Source of the DNA: Flectobacillus longus
GTDB taxonomy: Bacteria; Bacteroidota; Bacteroidia; Cytophagales; Spirosomataceae
NCBI RefSeq assembly: GCF_030056705.1
Contig: NZ_JASHIC010000044.1
Coordinates: 1-43,752 of the forward strand
Direction: 5' to 3'
Length of the DNA stretch: 43,752 nt
Part shown: one piece after another, positions 1 to 8,393 of the stretch
Layout of the letters: each line of letters begins with the position of its first letter
How positions within the stretch are numbered: the stretch's first letter is position 1
Notes under the pieces: generated by a model
Database searches by the model: none
Seen by the model: the letters and a program-made list of their open reading frames with translations, nothing else
Told to the model about the DNA's origin: nothing
Position numbers and translations under genes: made by a program

Positions 1-81
1 CTTTTCTCCAAAACAAGTAACCAACTTATCGTCAGTAACTTATCTCAAAAATTGTCGCTAAACCTCTTTCGATTTAACCGC

Positions 82-147
82 TTCCCGTTGTTTGGGAGTG
101 CAAAATTAGTAGCTTTATTTTTAAATTCCAAATGTTTTTGAAAATAT
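82..147 (-). promoter_or_regulatory. Strong leftward promoter, proximal copy (stable-RNA type)
   Basis: Read on the minus strand, TTTG (132-129) is followed by exactly 20 nt and then TAATTTTG (108-101), a perfect match to the Bacteroidota sigma-A pattern TTTG-N19-21-TAnnTTTG. Transcription would begin near 94, inside CACTCCCAAAC, and run off the left edge. An A/T-rich stretch lies upstream of the -33 box. The unit repeats 119 bp away at 201-266 with the same spacing. Duplicated promoters like this are typical of rRNA or other highly transcribed operons, but that gene is outside the window. Confidence 0.75.
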
Positions 148-200
148 TTTTTGAAATTTATTTTCGCAACTCTCAACTTCTTTTCTTCGCTACAACTCCG

Positions 201-266
201 TTCCCGTCGTTTGGGAGTGCAAAATTCCCACTTTATTCCCAACCTTCCAAATCTTTTTGACACTAT
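201..266 (-). promoter_or_regulatory. Strong leftward promoter, distal copy
   Basis: This is the second copy of the promoter unit. On the minus strand TTTG (251-248), a 20-nt spacer and GAATTTTG (227-220) precede CACTCCCAAAC. The -7/start-site block matches the copy at 82-107 in 25 of 26 positions, and the -33 block (245-266) is also similar, while the spacer has diverged. That pattern of conserved functional boxes and a drifted spacer argues for selection on both promoters. Confidence 0.72.
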
Positions 267-314
267 TTTTAAAAGTTTTTTATAAGTCGTTGAACATCAG
301 AATGCATAACAGTC

Positions 315-356
315 AAAAAAAATGACATCAAATTGATATTATTCAATTGATGTCAT
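315..356 (-). terminator. Intrinsic terminator of the response-regulator gene
   Basis: On the minus strand ATGACATCAATTGA pairs with its complement (one bulged base) around a short loop, arms 322-336 and 343-356, and is followed by a run of eight T (322-315). It lies about 60 nt past the stop of the leftward regulator gene, separating it from the promoters at 82-266. Confidence 0.85.
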
Positions 357-415
357 ATCTACAAGCTCACAAATACAATTAATACTTCGAATATTTATAA
401 ATATTATTTTAAACT

Positions 416-1096
416 TTAGCTTACTTCTAAACGAAAACCTACTCCATGTACATTACTGAGCTTGATATTAGTGTCTTTATTGAGGTATTTCCGTAAGCGA
501 GTGATAAAAACATCGAGACTTCTTCCTTTAAAATAGTCATCATCTCCCCAAATAGTGATTAAAATTTTATCACGAGAGAGTGTTTCGTTTTTATGTTGAA
601 TCAAAAAGGCTAATAAATCTGATTCTCGATGGGTAAGTTCTTGTTGAAAATCATCGATAGTCAATTTAAGGTTTTTACTATCGTGTATATAACGTCCTAT
701 TTGAAGCACACCATTTGGGACTGTAGTTTTTTTGCCTGTTCTCTTTAGAATAGCTTCAATCCGTAAAACAAGTTCCTCTATACTGAAAGGTTTTGTCAAA
801 TAATCATCCGCTCCTAATTTAAGGCCTTTGATACGATCTTCTTTCAGAGATTTTGCCGTTAGGAATATAATAGGAATTTCACTTCCTGCTTTTCTAATGG
901 TTTCGGCCAGCGTAAACCCATCCATTTCTGGAAGCATTACATCAAAAATACACAAATCATATTCATTTTGTTGGAAAGCTCTTTGTCCCGCTTTACCATC
1001 TACTTGTAAATCGATTTGATATCCTTCTTGTTCAAGATTATCTTTTACTACAAACCCTAGGCTTTCATCATCTTCGACGAGCAGAATTCTGGTCAT
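416..1096 (-). CDS. OmpR/PhoB-family response regulator, orphan
   Basis: A DNA-binding response regulator of 226 residues. The N-terminal receiver domain (about 1-115) has the acidic pocket E8-D9-D10, phosphoacceptor D52 in the FDVMLP motif, T80 and K102 (LTKPF), so all phosphotransfer residues are present. The C-terminal half (about 125-226) is a winged-helix trans_reg_C domain ending in the usual VHGVGFRLE signature. It resembles the RprY-like regulators of Bacteroidota, but I cannot fix the orthologue. No histidine kinase is adjacent: the gene is monocistronic, ends at the terminator at 315-356, and is divergent from the carboxylase gene at 1315. Its sensor and targets are unknown. Confidence 0.93.
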   Translation of the reverse strand: MTRILLVEDDESLGFVVKDNLEQEGYQIDLQVDGKAGQRAFQQNEYDLCIFDVMLPEMDGFTLAETIRKAGSEIPIIFLTAKSLKEDRIKGLKLGADDYLTKPFSIEELVLRIEAILKRTGKKTTVPNGVLQIGRYIHDSKNLKLTIDDFQQELTHRESDLLAFLIQHKNETLSRDKILITIWGDDDYFKGRSLDVFITRLRKYLNKDTNIKLSNVHGVGFRLEVS

Positions 1097-1251
1097 TATA
1101 TAAATATGTATATAGTTAGTTTATGATAAGACAATTTATTAGGATTGTTCCCTATTTAGAAAATTTAAGTATTTGCTAATGTAGCCTATTTGGTCAAATT
1201 ATCCAATTTATTAATATTTGCATAATTTATATAACTTGACAAGGTTATATA

Positions 1252-1268
1252 CACTACAGAGTGTAGTG
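1252..1268. promoter_or_regulatory. Perfect inverted repeat, candidate operator
   Basis: CACTACA-GAG-TGTAGTG is a perfect 7-bp dyad 47 bp before the carboxylase start. Just upstream a second imperfect dyad, TAACTTG-A-CAAGGTTA (about 1231-1246), overlaps a TTGACA-like sequence. The position in the divergent regulator/carboxylase promoter region fits a transcription-factor site. The binding factor is unknown. Confidence 0.45.
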
Positions 1269-1314
1269 CTATTCTATATAAACACATTCATCAACAATTT
1301 ATTATCTAAAACTC

Positions 1315-2934
1315 ATGTCAACTATGAATCAATCCTCTAACCAGCAATTGGTGGAGCAAATGACAAATTACCTAGAGACGATAAAACTAGGAGGTGGGCT
1401 CAAAAATATTGCCAAACAACACGATAGAGGAAAACTCACTGCACGAGAACGCATTGCCTACTTAATCGACCCTGATACAGAATTTTTAGAATTGGGTGCT
1501 TTTGTAGGTTTTGAAATGTACAAAGAGTATGGTGGATGCCCTGCTGGAGGTACTGTTGGAGGTATTGGCTATGTTTCGGGCAAACAATGTATGATTGTTG
1601 CCAACGACCAAACTGTTAAAGCTGGAGCGTATTTTCCCATTACTGGAAAAAAGAATCTTCGTTTGCAGGAAATAGCTTTACAAAATAGGCTTCCTATTAT
1701 TTATTTGGTAGATAGTGCAGGAGTTTTTCTGCCAATGCAAGATGAGATTTTTCCTGACAAAGAACATTTTGGTCGAGTTTTTTACAATAACTCAATTATG
1801 AGTGCGATGGGCATTACTCAAATCTCAGCTGTGTTGGGAAGTTGTGTTGCTGGAGGAGCTTATCTTCCTATTATGTCAGACGAAACGTTGATGGTTGAAG
1901 GGCAAAGTTCTATTTTTTTGGCGGGGCCCTATTTGGTGAAGGCGGCCATTGGAGAAAACATTGACGCCGAAACATTGGGTGGCGCTGTGACACATACTGA
2001 ACTTTCTGGAAATGCTGATTATAAATTTTCAACCGAACAAGAGTGCTTGGATCAGGTAAAAAGAATTATTGGAAAACTTGGAGAGGATACCAAAGCTGGT
2101 TTTAATAGAACAACCCCTAGTTTGCCTATCAAAAATCAGGAAGAGATTTATGATATTTTACCCGAACTCAGAACCAAGCCTTATAATATGATAGATATTA
2201 TTGAGCGCTTAGTTGATAATTCGGAGTTTGATGAGTTTAAGAAAGATTACGGAAAAACTATTCTTTGTGGATATGCTCGTATTGATGGCTGGGCTGTGGG
2301 CATTGTGGCTAATCAGCGCTTGATTACTAAAAGTGGCAAAGGCGAAGTTCAGATTGGAGGTGTTATATATAATGATGGAGCCGACAAAGCTGCTCGATTC
2401 ATTATGAATTGTAATCAGAAGAAAATTCCGTTGGTATTCTTACAAGATGTTACGGGATTTATGGTTGGAAGTCGCTCGGAGCATTCGGGTATTATTAAGG
2501 ATGGTGCTAAAATGGTAAATGCTGTAGCTAATTCGGTTGTTCCTAAGATTACGATTGTCATTGGTAATTCTTATGGAGCGGGTAATTATGCGATGTGTGG
2601 AAAGGCTTATGACCCTCGTTTTATTTATGCCTGGCCAAGCGCTAAAATCGCTGTAATGGGTGGTGAACAAGCCGCCAAGACCTTATTACAAACGCAAATT
2701 GCATCGATGCAGTCGCAGGGCAAAGAGGTTTCGAAGGAAGAAGAAGAGCTATTACTCAAAGAAATTATCGAAAGATATAACACACAAACAACACCTTATT
2801 ATGCAGCTGCACGACTTTGGGTAGATGAAATCATCGATCCACTTCATACACGAAGAGTCATCTCGGAAGGTATTGCAGCCGCTAATCATGCCCCTATCGA
2901 TAAAGAATTTAAAGTAGGTGTTATTCAAACTTAG
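1315..2934 (+). CDS. Acyl-CoA carboxylase, carboxyltransferase (beta) subunit, methylcrotonyl-CoA carboxylase-like
   Basis: This 539-residue protein carries the two carboxyltransferase half-domains of biotin-dependent acyl-CoA carboxylases. The N-terminal half has the oxyanion-hole region GSCVAGGAYLP (from G175) and the C-terminal half GNSYGAGNYAMCG (from G417) and MGGEQAA. Local motifs such as FPDKEHFGR, IFLAGP and FLQDVTGFMVG resemble methylcrotonyl-CoA carboxylase beta (leucine breakdown) more than propionyl-CoA carboxylase; substrate choice from this is inference. The biotin carboxylase/BCCP subunit is not in the window, so the partner must be encoded elsewhere. The start is the first ATG; a second in-frame ATG lies three codons in. 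A possible operator is at 1252-1268. Confidence 0.9.
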   Translation: MSTMNQSSNQQLVEQMTNYLETIKLGGGLKNIAKQHDRGKLTARERIAYLIDPDTEFLELGAFVGFEMYKEYGGCPAGGTVGGIGYVSGKQCMIVANDQTVKAGAYFPITGKKNLRLQEIALQNRLPIIYLVDSAGVFLPMQDEIFPDKEHFGRVFYNNSIMSAMGITQISAVLGSCVAGGAYLPIMSDETLMVEGQSSIFLAGPYLVKAAIGENIDAETLGGAVTHTELSGNADYKFSTEQECLDQVKRIIGKLGEDTKAGFNRTTPSLPIKNQEEIYDILPELRTKPYNMIDIIERLVDNSEFDEFKKDYGKTILCGYARIDGWAVGIVANQRLITKSGKGEVQIGGVIYNDGADKAARFIMNCNQKKIPLVFLQDVTGFMVGSRSEHSGIIKDGAKMVNAVANSVVPKITIVIGNSYGAGNYAMCGKAYDPRFIYAWPSAKIAVMGGEQAAKTLLQTQIASMQSQGKEVSKEEEELLLKEIIERYNTQTTPYYAAARLWVDEIIDPLHTRRVISEGIAAANHAPIDKEFKVGVIQT

Positions 2935-3001
2935 TAAAGGATATTCGATATAAGCTGATTACCATAGTTTTTCTTCGTAATTTTGGCGAATGGTTTGACT
3001 T

Positions 3002-3043
3002 ACAAGCCATCAATCTTTTCACTAATAAAGGTTGATGGCTTGT
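3002..3043. terminator. Hairpin between carboxylase and helicase genes
   Basis: ACAAGCCATCAA (3002-3013) is perfectly complementary to TTGATGGCTTGT (3032-3043), and the inner bases extend the stem with wobble pairs. No U-tract follows on either strand, so it may be a processing or factor-dependent element rather than a classic intrinsic terminator. Confidence 0.45.
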
Positions 3044-3072
3044 GTCTTGTAATAGTATTGAGTTTTTGAAAT

Positions 3073-5403
3073 ATGGATTATTTAGCAGGTCTTAACGAAC
3101 CGCAACAGGCGGCAGTACAACATATCACAGGTCCTCTCATGATTATTGCAGGAGCAGGCTCTGGCAAAACGAGAGTTCTTACCTTTCGAACAGCTTATTT
3201 ATTAGATAAAGGCGTAGATCCTTTTCAGATTTTGCTATTGACCTTTACCAATAAAGCGGCAGGTGAAATGCGAGCAAGGGTAGAAAAAGCAGTAGGTAAT
3301 GATGCCAAAAATATTTGGATGGGTACATTTCACTCAGTATTTGCCAAAATATTACGTTTTGAAGGCAAACACTTGGGCTACACTCCCGACTTTTCTATTT
3401 ATGATACTGACGATTCTAAATCTTTACTAAAAAGTATCATCAAAGAAAGAGGACTCGACGATAAGGTTTATAAACCCAATGTGGTTTTCAACAGAATCTC
3501 GGGGGCTAAAAACCGTTTGATTGGCCCAGATGAATATCTCAACAATCCCATTATTCAGGCAGATGATGCAGCAGCAAAGCTTCCTGAAATAGGCAGACTT
3601 TATAAATTATACACGTTGCGTTGTTTTCAAGCAAATGCAATGGACTTTGATGACTTGCTTTTCAATACTAATATATTGTTTAGAGACCATCCTGTCGTAT
3701 TAGACAAATATCAGAGGAAGTTTCAATACATCATGGTCGATGAGTTTCAGGATACCAACGTTTCACAATATTTGATTATTAAGAAACTCGCTGCCATGCA
3801 CAACAATCTGGCGGTAGTGGGCGACGATGCACAGTCTATTTATGCGTTCCGTGGAGCTAATATTGACAATATTCTTAATTTAGAAAAAGACTACCCGAAT
3901 CTCGTAACCATTAAGTTGGAGCAAAATTATCGCTCAACTAATAGTATTGTACAAGCAGCAAATTCGGTTATCGCTAAAAATAAAAATCAGTTAAAGAAAA
4001 ATATTTTTACCGAAAACGAAGAAGGTTCGCTTATCGAACTAATCAAGGCGGCTTCAGACAATGAAGAAGGGCGTTTGATTGCGACTAATATTTTCGAAGC
4101 CAAAATGGCTTTGGGTTTGCGCAATACAGATTTTGCCATTTTGTATCGTACCAATGCCCAATCACGTGCCTTTGAAGAAGCTCTTCGTAGGCTAAATATC
4201 AAGTATCGTATTGTTGGGGGCTTATCTTTTTATCAAAGACGTGAAATCAAAGACCTTCTATCTTATTTACGTTTTGTGATAAATCAGCGAGATATTGAGG
4301 CATTTAAGCGTATTATTAATTTACCCAAAAGAGGAATTGGGGATACTACTATCGCACGTATTGAAATTACAGCAGCCGAACAACAAAAACCTGTTTGGGA
4401 AATCGTGAGTAATATCCGTCAATATCAAGCTGGACGCTTTGCTGAGACGATCGAAGGGTTTGCAGATTTGATAAAGTCGTTTATTCTCATGACTCAAGTA
4501 CCCAACAAAGATGCTTACGAAATTGCCAGTCATGTAGCTAAAGCTTCGGGTTTGTTAAAGGAACTTCATGAGGATAAAACCGTTGAGGGACTTTCTCGTT
4601 ATGAAAACGTTCAGGAATTATTGAACTCTATCAAACAATTTGTAGATAACCCAGATACTGAAGATCACTCTCTAGCAAGTTTTCTTCAGACCGTATCTTT
4701 GTTAACGACCGCTGATGAGGATGACCCTGATGGCGACAACGACCGTGTAACCATGATGACGATTCACGGTGCCAAAGGTTTGGAGTTTAACCATGTGTAT
4801 GTGGCAGGGATGGAAGAAGACCTTTTCCCTAGTCAAATGATGCTTCAAAGTCGTGCGGATTTGGAAGAAGAACGTCGTTTATTTTACGTGGCTATTACTC
4901 GTGCTGAGAAAAAACTTGTGATGTCTTATGCCGAAAGTAGATACCAATACGGACGATTGAAGCCTTGTGAGCCAAGTAGATTTTTGGATGAAATAGACCC
5001 GAAATATTTACAGTTTGCCAGAAATATTCGTCGTGCTGTCGAAGAAACTCAACGCATTCCACAAGGATTTGTCAGAAGAGTCGATAATCAATCTGGTGTT
5101 GTATCTAATAATTTGCCTCTCAGCAACAAAACTGGCATATCCACAACGACCTCTAATTTGATTCAGAAAAAGCCTGTAGTGAATTCGGCACCAGCAACGT
5201 ATGTGCCTTCTCCAGATTTTGCGCCAAGTGATACCAAAAACTTACAAGAAGGTGATCGAGTGGAGCATTTGAAATTTGGTTATGGTAAGGTCAAAAAAAT
5301 GGATGTGAACGGAAATGACCGTAAAGCAACCATTGAGTTTGAAGGAGGTGTTGGTGAAAAAACGCTTTTACTCAGTTTCGCAAAATTGAGAATTTTATCA
5401 TAA
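3073..5403 (+). CDS. uvrD: UvrD/PcrA-type superfamily 1 DNA helicase
   Basis: A 776-residue 3'-5' DNA helicase of the UvrD/Rep/PcrA family, acting in nucleotide-excision and mismatch repair and replication-fork maintenance. Visible motifs: Walker A GAGSGKT at 27-33, LTFTNKAAGEM (Ia), Walker B DEFQDTN, the GDDAQSIYAFRGA motif III region, EQNYRS (IV), TIHGAKGLEF (V) and VAITRAEKKL (VI). The last 50 residues (GDRVEHLKFGYGKV onward) are the small Tudor-like domain of PcrA that binds RNA polymerase. Length is normal for the family. The DUF192 gene follows 46 bp downstream with no terminator, so the two are probably cotranscribed. Confidence 0.95.
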   Translation: MDYLAGLNEPQQAAVQHITGPLMIIAGAGSGKTRVLTFRTAYLLDKGVDPFQILLLTFTNKAAGEMRARVEKAVGNDAKNIWMGTFHSVFAKILRFEGKHLGYTPDFSIYDTDDSKSLLKSIIKERGLDDKVYKPNVVFNRISGAKNRLIGPDEYLNNPIIQADDAAAKLPEIGRLYKLYTLRCFQANAMDFDDLLFNTNILFRDHPVVLDKYQRKFQYIMVDEFQDTNVSQYLIIKKLAAMHNNLAVVGDDAQSIYAFRGANIDNILNLEKDYPNLVTIKLEQNYRSTNSIVQAANSVIAKNKNQLKKNIFTENEEGSLIELIKAASDNEEGRLIATNIFEAKMALGLRNTDFAILYRTNAQSRAFEEALRRLNIKYRIVGGLSFYQRREIKDLLSYLRFVINQRDIEAFKRIINLPKRGIGDTTIARIEITAAEQQKPVWEIVSNIRQYQAGRFAETIEGFADLIKSFILMTQVPNKDAYEIASHVAKASGLLKELHEDKTVEGLSRYENVQELLNSIKQFVDNPDTEDHSLASFLQTVSLLTTADEDDPDGDNDRVTMMTIHGAKGLEFNHVYVAGMEEDLFPSQMMLQSRADLEEERRLFYVAITRAEKKLVMSYAESRYQYGRLKPCEPSRFLDEIDPKYLQFARNIRRAVEETQRIPQGFVRRVDNQSGVVSNNLPLSNKTGISTTTSNLIQKKPVVNSAPATYVPSPDFAPSDTKNLQEGDRVEHLKFGYGKVKKMDVNGNDRKATIEFEGGVGEKTLLLSFAKLRILS

Positions 5404-5449
5404 AATCTCATTATTGAGGTTTCTTCATTCATTAAAAATACTCTTGAAA

Positions 5450-5971
5450 ATGAAAAAAGTTGTAGTTCTATTATTTGTAGGTTTGTTATTGTTTGGAAGT
5501 ATGGTTCCAAAGCTGATTGCTGTTTTTCGTTCAGAAGATAGCGAAGCTGGAACTGTAAGCTCTATTTCGACACCTGCTCCATCTGGTGTTGTTTCAAACG
5601 AACCTACCTTTAAAAAAGAAGGAGATTTAACATTTCCGAAAATTCAGAAGAAAATTAGTATCGAAATTGCTGATAACGATGCCGAAACCACCCAAGGCTT
5701 GATGTATCGTAAAAGTATGCCAGATACATGTGGAATGTTGTTTGTTTTTCCAGATAGTCAAGAAAGAAGCTTTTGGATGAAAAATACCTACATTCCTTTA
5801 GACCTTTTGTTTATCAATTCTAATAAGGAAGTCATCACTATACAACCAAATCGCCCACCTTTCTCAGAAGAAGCAATTCCTTCTTACAAGCCAGCTCAGT
5901 ATGTGTTGGAAGTCAATGCAGGATTTTGTCAGCGAAATGGTATTAAGCAAGGAGATAAAATTTCGTTTTAA
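5450..5971 (+). CDS. DUF192 family exported or membrane-anchored protein
   Basis: A protein of 173 residues when started at ATG 5450, which gives a clean MKK plus hydrophobic segment (residues 1-25). An upstream TTG at 5414 would add 12 residues without signal-peptide character, so I reject it. The C-terminal part (about 60-173) is a DUF192 domain, recognisable by TQGLMYRKSMPD, CGMLFVF, SFWMKNTYIPLDLLFI and YVLEVNAGF. DUF192 proteins are small exported beta-barrel-like proteins with no firmly established function. The gene follows uvrD closely and ends in a bidirectional terminator. Confidence 0.85.
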   Translation: MKKVVVLLFVGLLLFGSMVPKLIAVFRSEDSEAGTVSSISTPAPSGVVSNEPTFKKEGDLTFPKIQKKISIEIADNDAETTQGLMYRKSMPDTCGMLFVFPDSQERSFWMKNTYIPLDLLFINSNKEVITIQPNRPPFSEEAIPSYKPAQYVLEVNAGFCQRNGIKQGDKISF

Positions 5972-5973
5972 AT

Positions 5974-6006
5974 AAAAAATAGGCAAGCTAAGCTTGCCTA
6001 TTTTTT
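5974..6006. terminator. Bidirectional intrinsic terminator
   Basis: Arms 5974-5989 and 5991-6006 form a perfect palindrome with GGCAAGCT/AGCTTGCC at its heart and A-run/T-run flanks. It serves the convergent DUF192 (+) and lipoprotein (-) genes. The minus-strand gene's stop codon (5998-6000) lies inside the right arm. Confidence 0.9.
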
Positions 6007-6918
6007 TCTAGCATATCTAAAAAGCTTTACAGGAAGTTTATAATCTGTCGCTTCTCCGATAGTATAATAATCTGTTCCAGTTCTTGAGAAAGTTATTCCT
6101 TCACCTTGTGGCTCCTCGCTTGCTGAGTAAGTGTAATCGAGCAATTTGGCTGGTCGTAGCAAAGCTTGTGCAATTGATTCACCGTCGGCTCTTCGCCAAT
6201 GATATATCTGCCCATAGTTTCTGATAAGGATTTCTTTATTATCAGGCGAAATATCTCCAGCTGTAATATAAAACATCGTATTGAGTGCTGTAGAAAAGGT
6301 AACTTCTTCTACAAACTCCGCTGTGATGGTTTGGGTATAAGATTGCGGGTATGGTAATCTGTACAATCGTTGCTTCAAGTCTCTTTTTGAGAGAATATAA
6401 ATATCTTTGGTATCATGATCGATAAACATACATTCAGCATCACGTGCACCATCAGGATATACATAAGTAATTTTTTGAACATCCTTTAAGGTAATACTAT
6501 TACTTGCTTGTACTACTTGGCTAGCTATATTAGGCTCTTTTACACGATAGATTGTACAGCTTGGATACACAGCTAGATTATCGCCAATATCACCAACATA
6601 AATATAGTTACCATCCGAAAACTTCGAAATAGACATATCTTCCCAGTCTCTATTTACAGCTCCTTCCAAGTAAAACTCCTTTGTCCCTTTTCCCAAGCTA
6701 TCCATTAAGAAAATACGATTTGTATCACCACTATCATTATGTGACCATATCATACCAGCGTTGGTATAGCTAGAAGCTAATCCAGAAGCTTCATCTAGAT
6801 TTTTATTTTCTATTAAGCTACCTACACCTTTCTCAAAGTCGTCAATTATTGGAGTTGGACAGTCGTTATTACAAGCAATAAGTCCTATTAATAAAGTTAA
6901 AAATGGGTAATATTTCAT
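5998..6918 (-). CDS. Predicted lipoprotein, likely beta-propeller, function unknown
   Basis: A 306-residue protein with a type II signal peptide: MKYYPFLTLLIGLIAC puts the lipidated cysteine at residue 16. The mature part shows WSHNDSGDTNRIF, DWEDMSI, YVGDIGDN, YPDGARDAECMFID and GEGITF, a repeating pattern of short strands with acidic turns that suggests a beta-propeller akin to esterase-like or phytase-like folds; this is inference. I do not recognise a named family. It starts 19 bp after gldE on the same strand and is probably cotranscribed with it. In Flavobacterium this position is occupied by gldD, but this protein is longer and does not look like GldD. Confidence 0.82.
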   Translation of the reverse strand: MKYYPFLTLLIGLIACNNDCPTPIIDDFEKGVGSLIENKNLDEASGLASSYTNAGMIWSHNDSGDTNRIFLMDSLGKGTKEFYLEGAVNRDWEDMSISKFSDGNYIYVGDIGDNLAVYPSCTIYRVKEPNIASQVVQASNSITLKDVQKITYVYPDGARDAECMFIDHDTKDIYILSKRDLKQRLYRLPYPQSYTQTITAEFVEEVTFSTALNTMFYITAGDISPDNKEILIRNYGQIYHWRRADGESIAQALLRPAKLLDYTYSASEEPQGEGITFSRTGTDYYTIGEATDYKLPVKLFRYARKK

Positions 6919-6937
6919 TGAATAATGATGTCACTTG

Positions 6938-8308
6938 TTAGGTAAGTTCTCGATTGGTTTCGTCAGTTTCCTCATTCTTGATTGTCATTTTTACTCTTTT
7001 GATACGGCGTGTATCGACAGATGCAATCCTAAATCTAAATTTATCATAATCGATTTCTTCGCCCGCATGAGGTAATCGAGCAAATAATTCGATTAATAAA
7101 CCTGCTAATGACTCACTTTCACCTTTTACTTTATCAAAATAGTCATTATCTATTCCTAACGCACGACACACGTCGTTTAGTGTAACTTTGCCTTCAAACT
7201 CAAACGAACCATCCTCTAAGCGCTTATACCCTAAATCCTCTTCATCGTATTCATCATTGATATCACCTACAATTTCCTCGATGATATCTTCCATCGTTAT
7301 AATACCTTCAGTTTCTCCATACTCATTTACTACAATAGCCATGTGTACACGCTTTTCCTGAAAATCATAGAGCAAGTCATCAATCTTTTTACTTTCTGGG
7401 ATAAAGAATGCTTGATGTATCAACTCTTGCCAATTAAAATATTCATCTTTTTCAATATGTGGCAATAAGTCTTTAATATAAAGTACACCTTCTATTTTGT
7501 CGATAGTTTCTTTATAAACAGGTACACGAGAATATCCTGATTTATTTATTTTATCCATCAACTCATGAAAGTCCCATTCAACATCAAAAGCTGTTACATC
7601 ACGACGGGGACGCATTGCACTCTTCGCAGAAGTACTTCCAAAATTGACAATTCCTTTTAAAATATCTTTTTCTTGTGCTGAAGTCCCCTGTCCAGTAGTA
7701 ATTTCAAGTGCATGGTTTAGCTCATCTGCTGTAATAGTATATCCTTTTCGCTCTACACGTTTCTCAATAATATGACTTATTCCTAAAAGTAAAGAAGACA
7801 ACGGCTTGAATACAATGCTGGCAACCTCGATAAGTGGAGCAGTGAGTTTGGCAAATTTCAAATTATTTTGTTGTGCCCACACCTTTGGTATCAATTCGCC
7901 AAAAAAAGTAATCATGAAAGTTACCCCCACTAATAAAATCAAGGTAGCAACTAACCCCTCTTTTTCCTCTTCGCCTAAAATTTGTTCAGTAAGATAAGTA
8001 GAGATGGTAACAAAAGTGATGTTAACAAGATTGATAGCAATCAGAAGTGTTGCTAATAGTTGTTGAGGTTTGTCGAGCAACTTGGCAACAGTACGCTCAC
8101 TTCCGCTATCGCTCTCACGACAGGCAACACGTTCATCAGCAGATAGGGAGAAAAAGGCTACTTCAGAGCCAGCCAGCAGTGCAGAAATACCCAACAGGGC
8201 AATCAAGATAAGCGCATCAATACCATATACGCTGTAAGATGAGGTGCTTTCAACTTGGGCCAAAAGCACCCTAATCGGGTGATAATCGTCAGATAATCGA
8301 GTTTCCAA
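6938..8308 (-). CDS. gldE: GldE-like CNNM/CBS/CorC_HlyC membrane protein
   Basis: A 456-residue protein of the TlyC/CorC family. It has a CNNM (DUF21) domain with about four membrane segments (residues about 25-190, including FGELIPKVWAQ), then two CBS domains (about 220-340; MRPRRDVTAFD, VVNEYGETEGIITMEDIIEEIVG) and a C-terminal CorC_HlyC domain. The relatives are transporters or regulators of divalent cations. In Bacteroidota the copy next to ssb and mutY is GldE, linked to gliding and type IX secretion in Flavobacterium, and the order mutY-ssb-gldE is kept here. The assignment rests on family plus context. No gldD follows. Confidence 0.83.
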   Translation of the reverse strand: METRLSDDYHPIRVLLAQVESTSSYSVYGIDALILIALLGISALLAGSEVAFFSLSADERVACRESDSGSERTVAKLLDKPQQLLATLLIAINLVNITFVTISTYLTEQILGEEEKEGLVATLILLVGVTFMITFFGELIPKVWAQQNNLKFAKLTAPLIEVASIVFKPLSSLLLGISHIIEKRVERKGYTITADELNHALEITTGQGTSAQEKDILKGIVNFGSTSAKSAMRPRRDVTAFDVEWDFHELMDKINKSGYSRVPVYKETIDKIEGVLYIKDLLPHIEKDEYFNWQELIHQAFFIPESKKIDDLLYDFQEKRVHMAIVVNEYGETEGIITMEDIIEEIVGDINDEYDEEDLGYKRLEDGSFEFEGKVTLNDVCRALGIDNDYFDKVKGESESLAGLLIELFARLPHAGEEIDYDKFRFRIASVDTRRIKRVKMTIKNEETDETNRELT

Positions 8309-8334
8309 GGTTTGGTTTGTTTAGTTAAACAAAA

Positions 8335-8376
8335 GTTAGACTAGCCACAAAACGGGTAAAATATGGCTAGTCTAAC
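8335..8376 (-). terminator. Hairpin between ssb and gldE
   Basis: GTTAGACTAGCCA (8335-8347) and TGGCTAGTCTAAC (8364-8376) form a perfect 13-bp stem 17 bp after the ssb stop. On the minus strand it is followed by a T-rich stretch (CTTTTGTTT), so it may partly terminate transcripts and set a high ssb to low gldE ratio. Confidence 0.6.
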
Positions 8377-8393
8377 AAATGATAAGCCTTTCG

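Noticed and set aside
45-263. Open frame of 72 codons on the minus strand
   Set aside because: It spans both duplicated promoters and its codons follow the promoter repeats; the protein is low-complexity and unlike any family. A promoter region explains the sequence better.
5414-5449. TTG start giving a longer DUF192 protein
   Set aside because: ATG 5450 produces a proper signal segment with a positive N-terminus; the extension does not.
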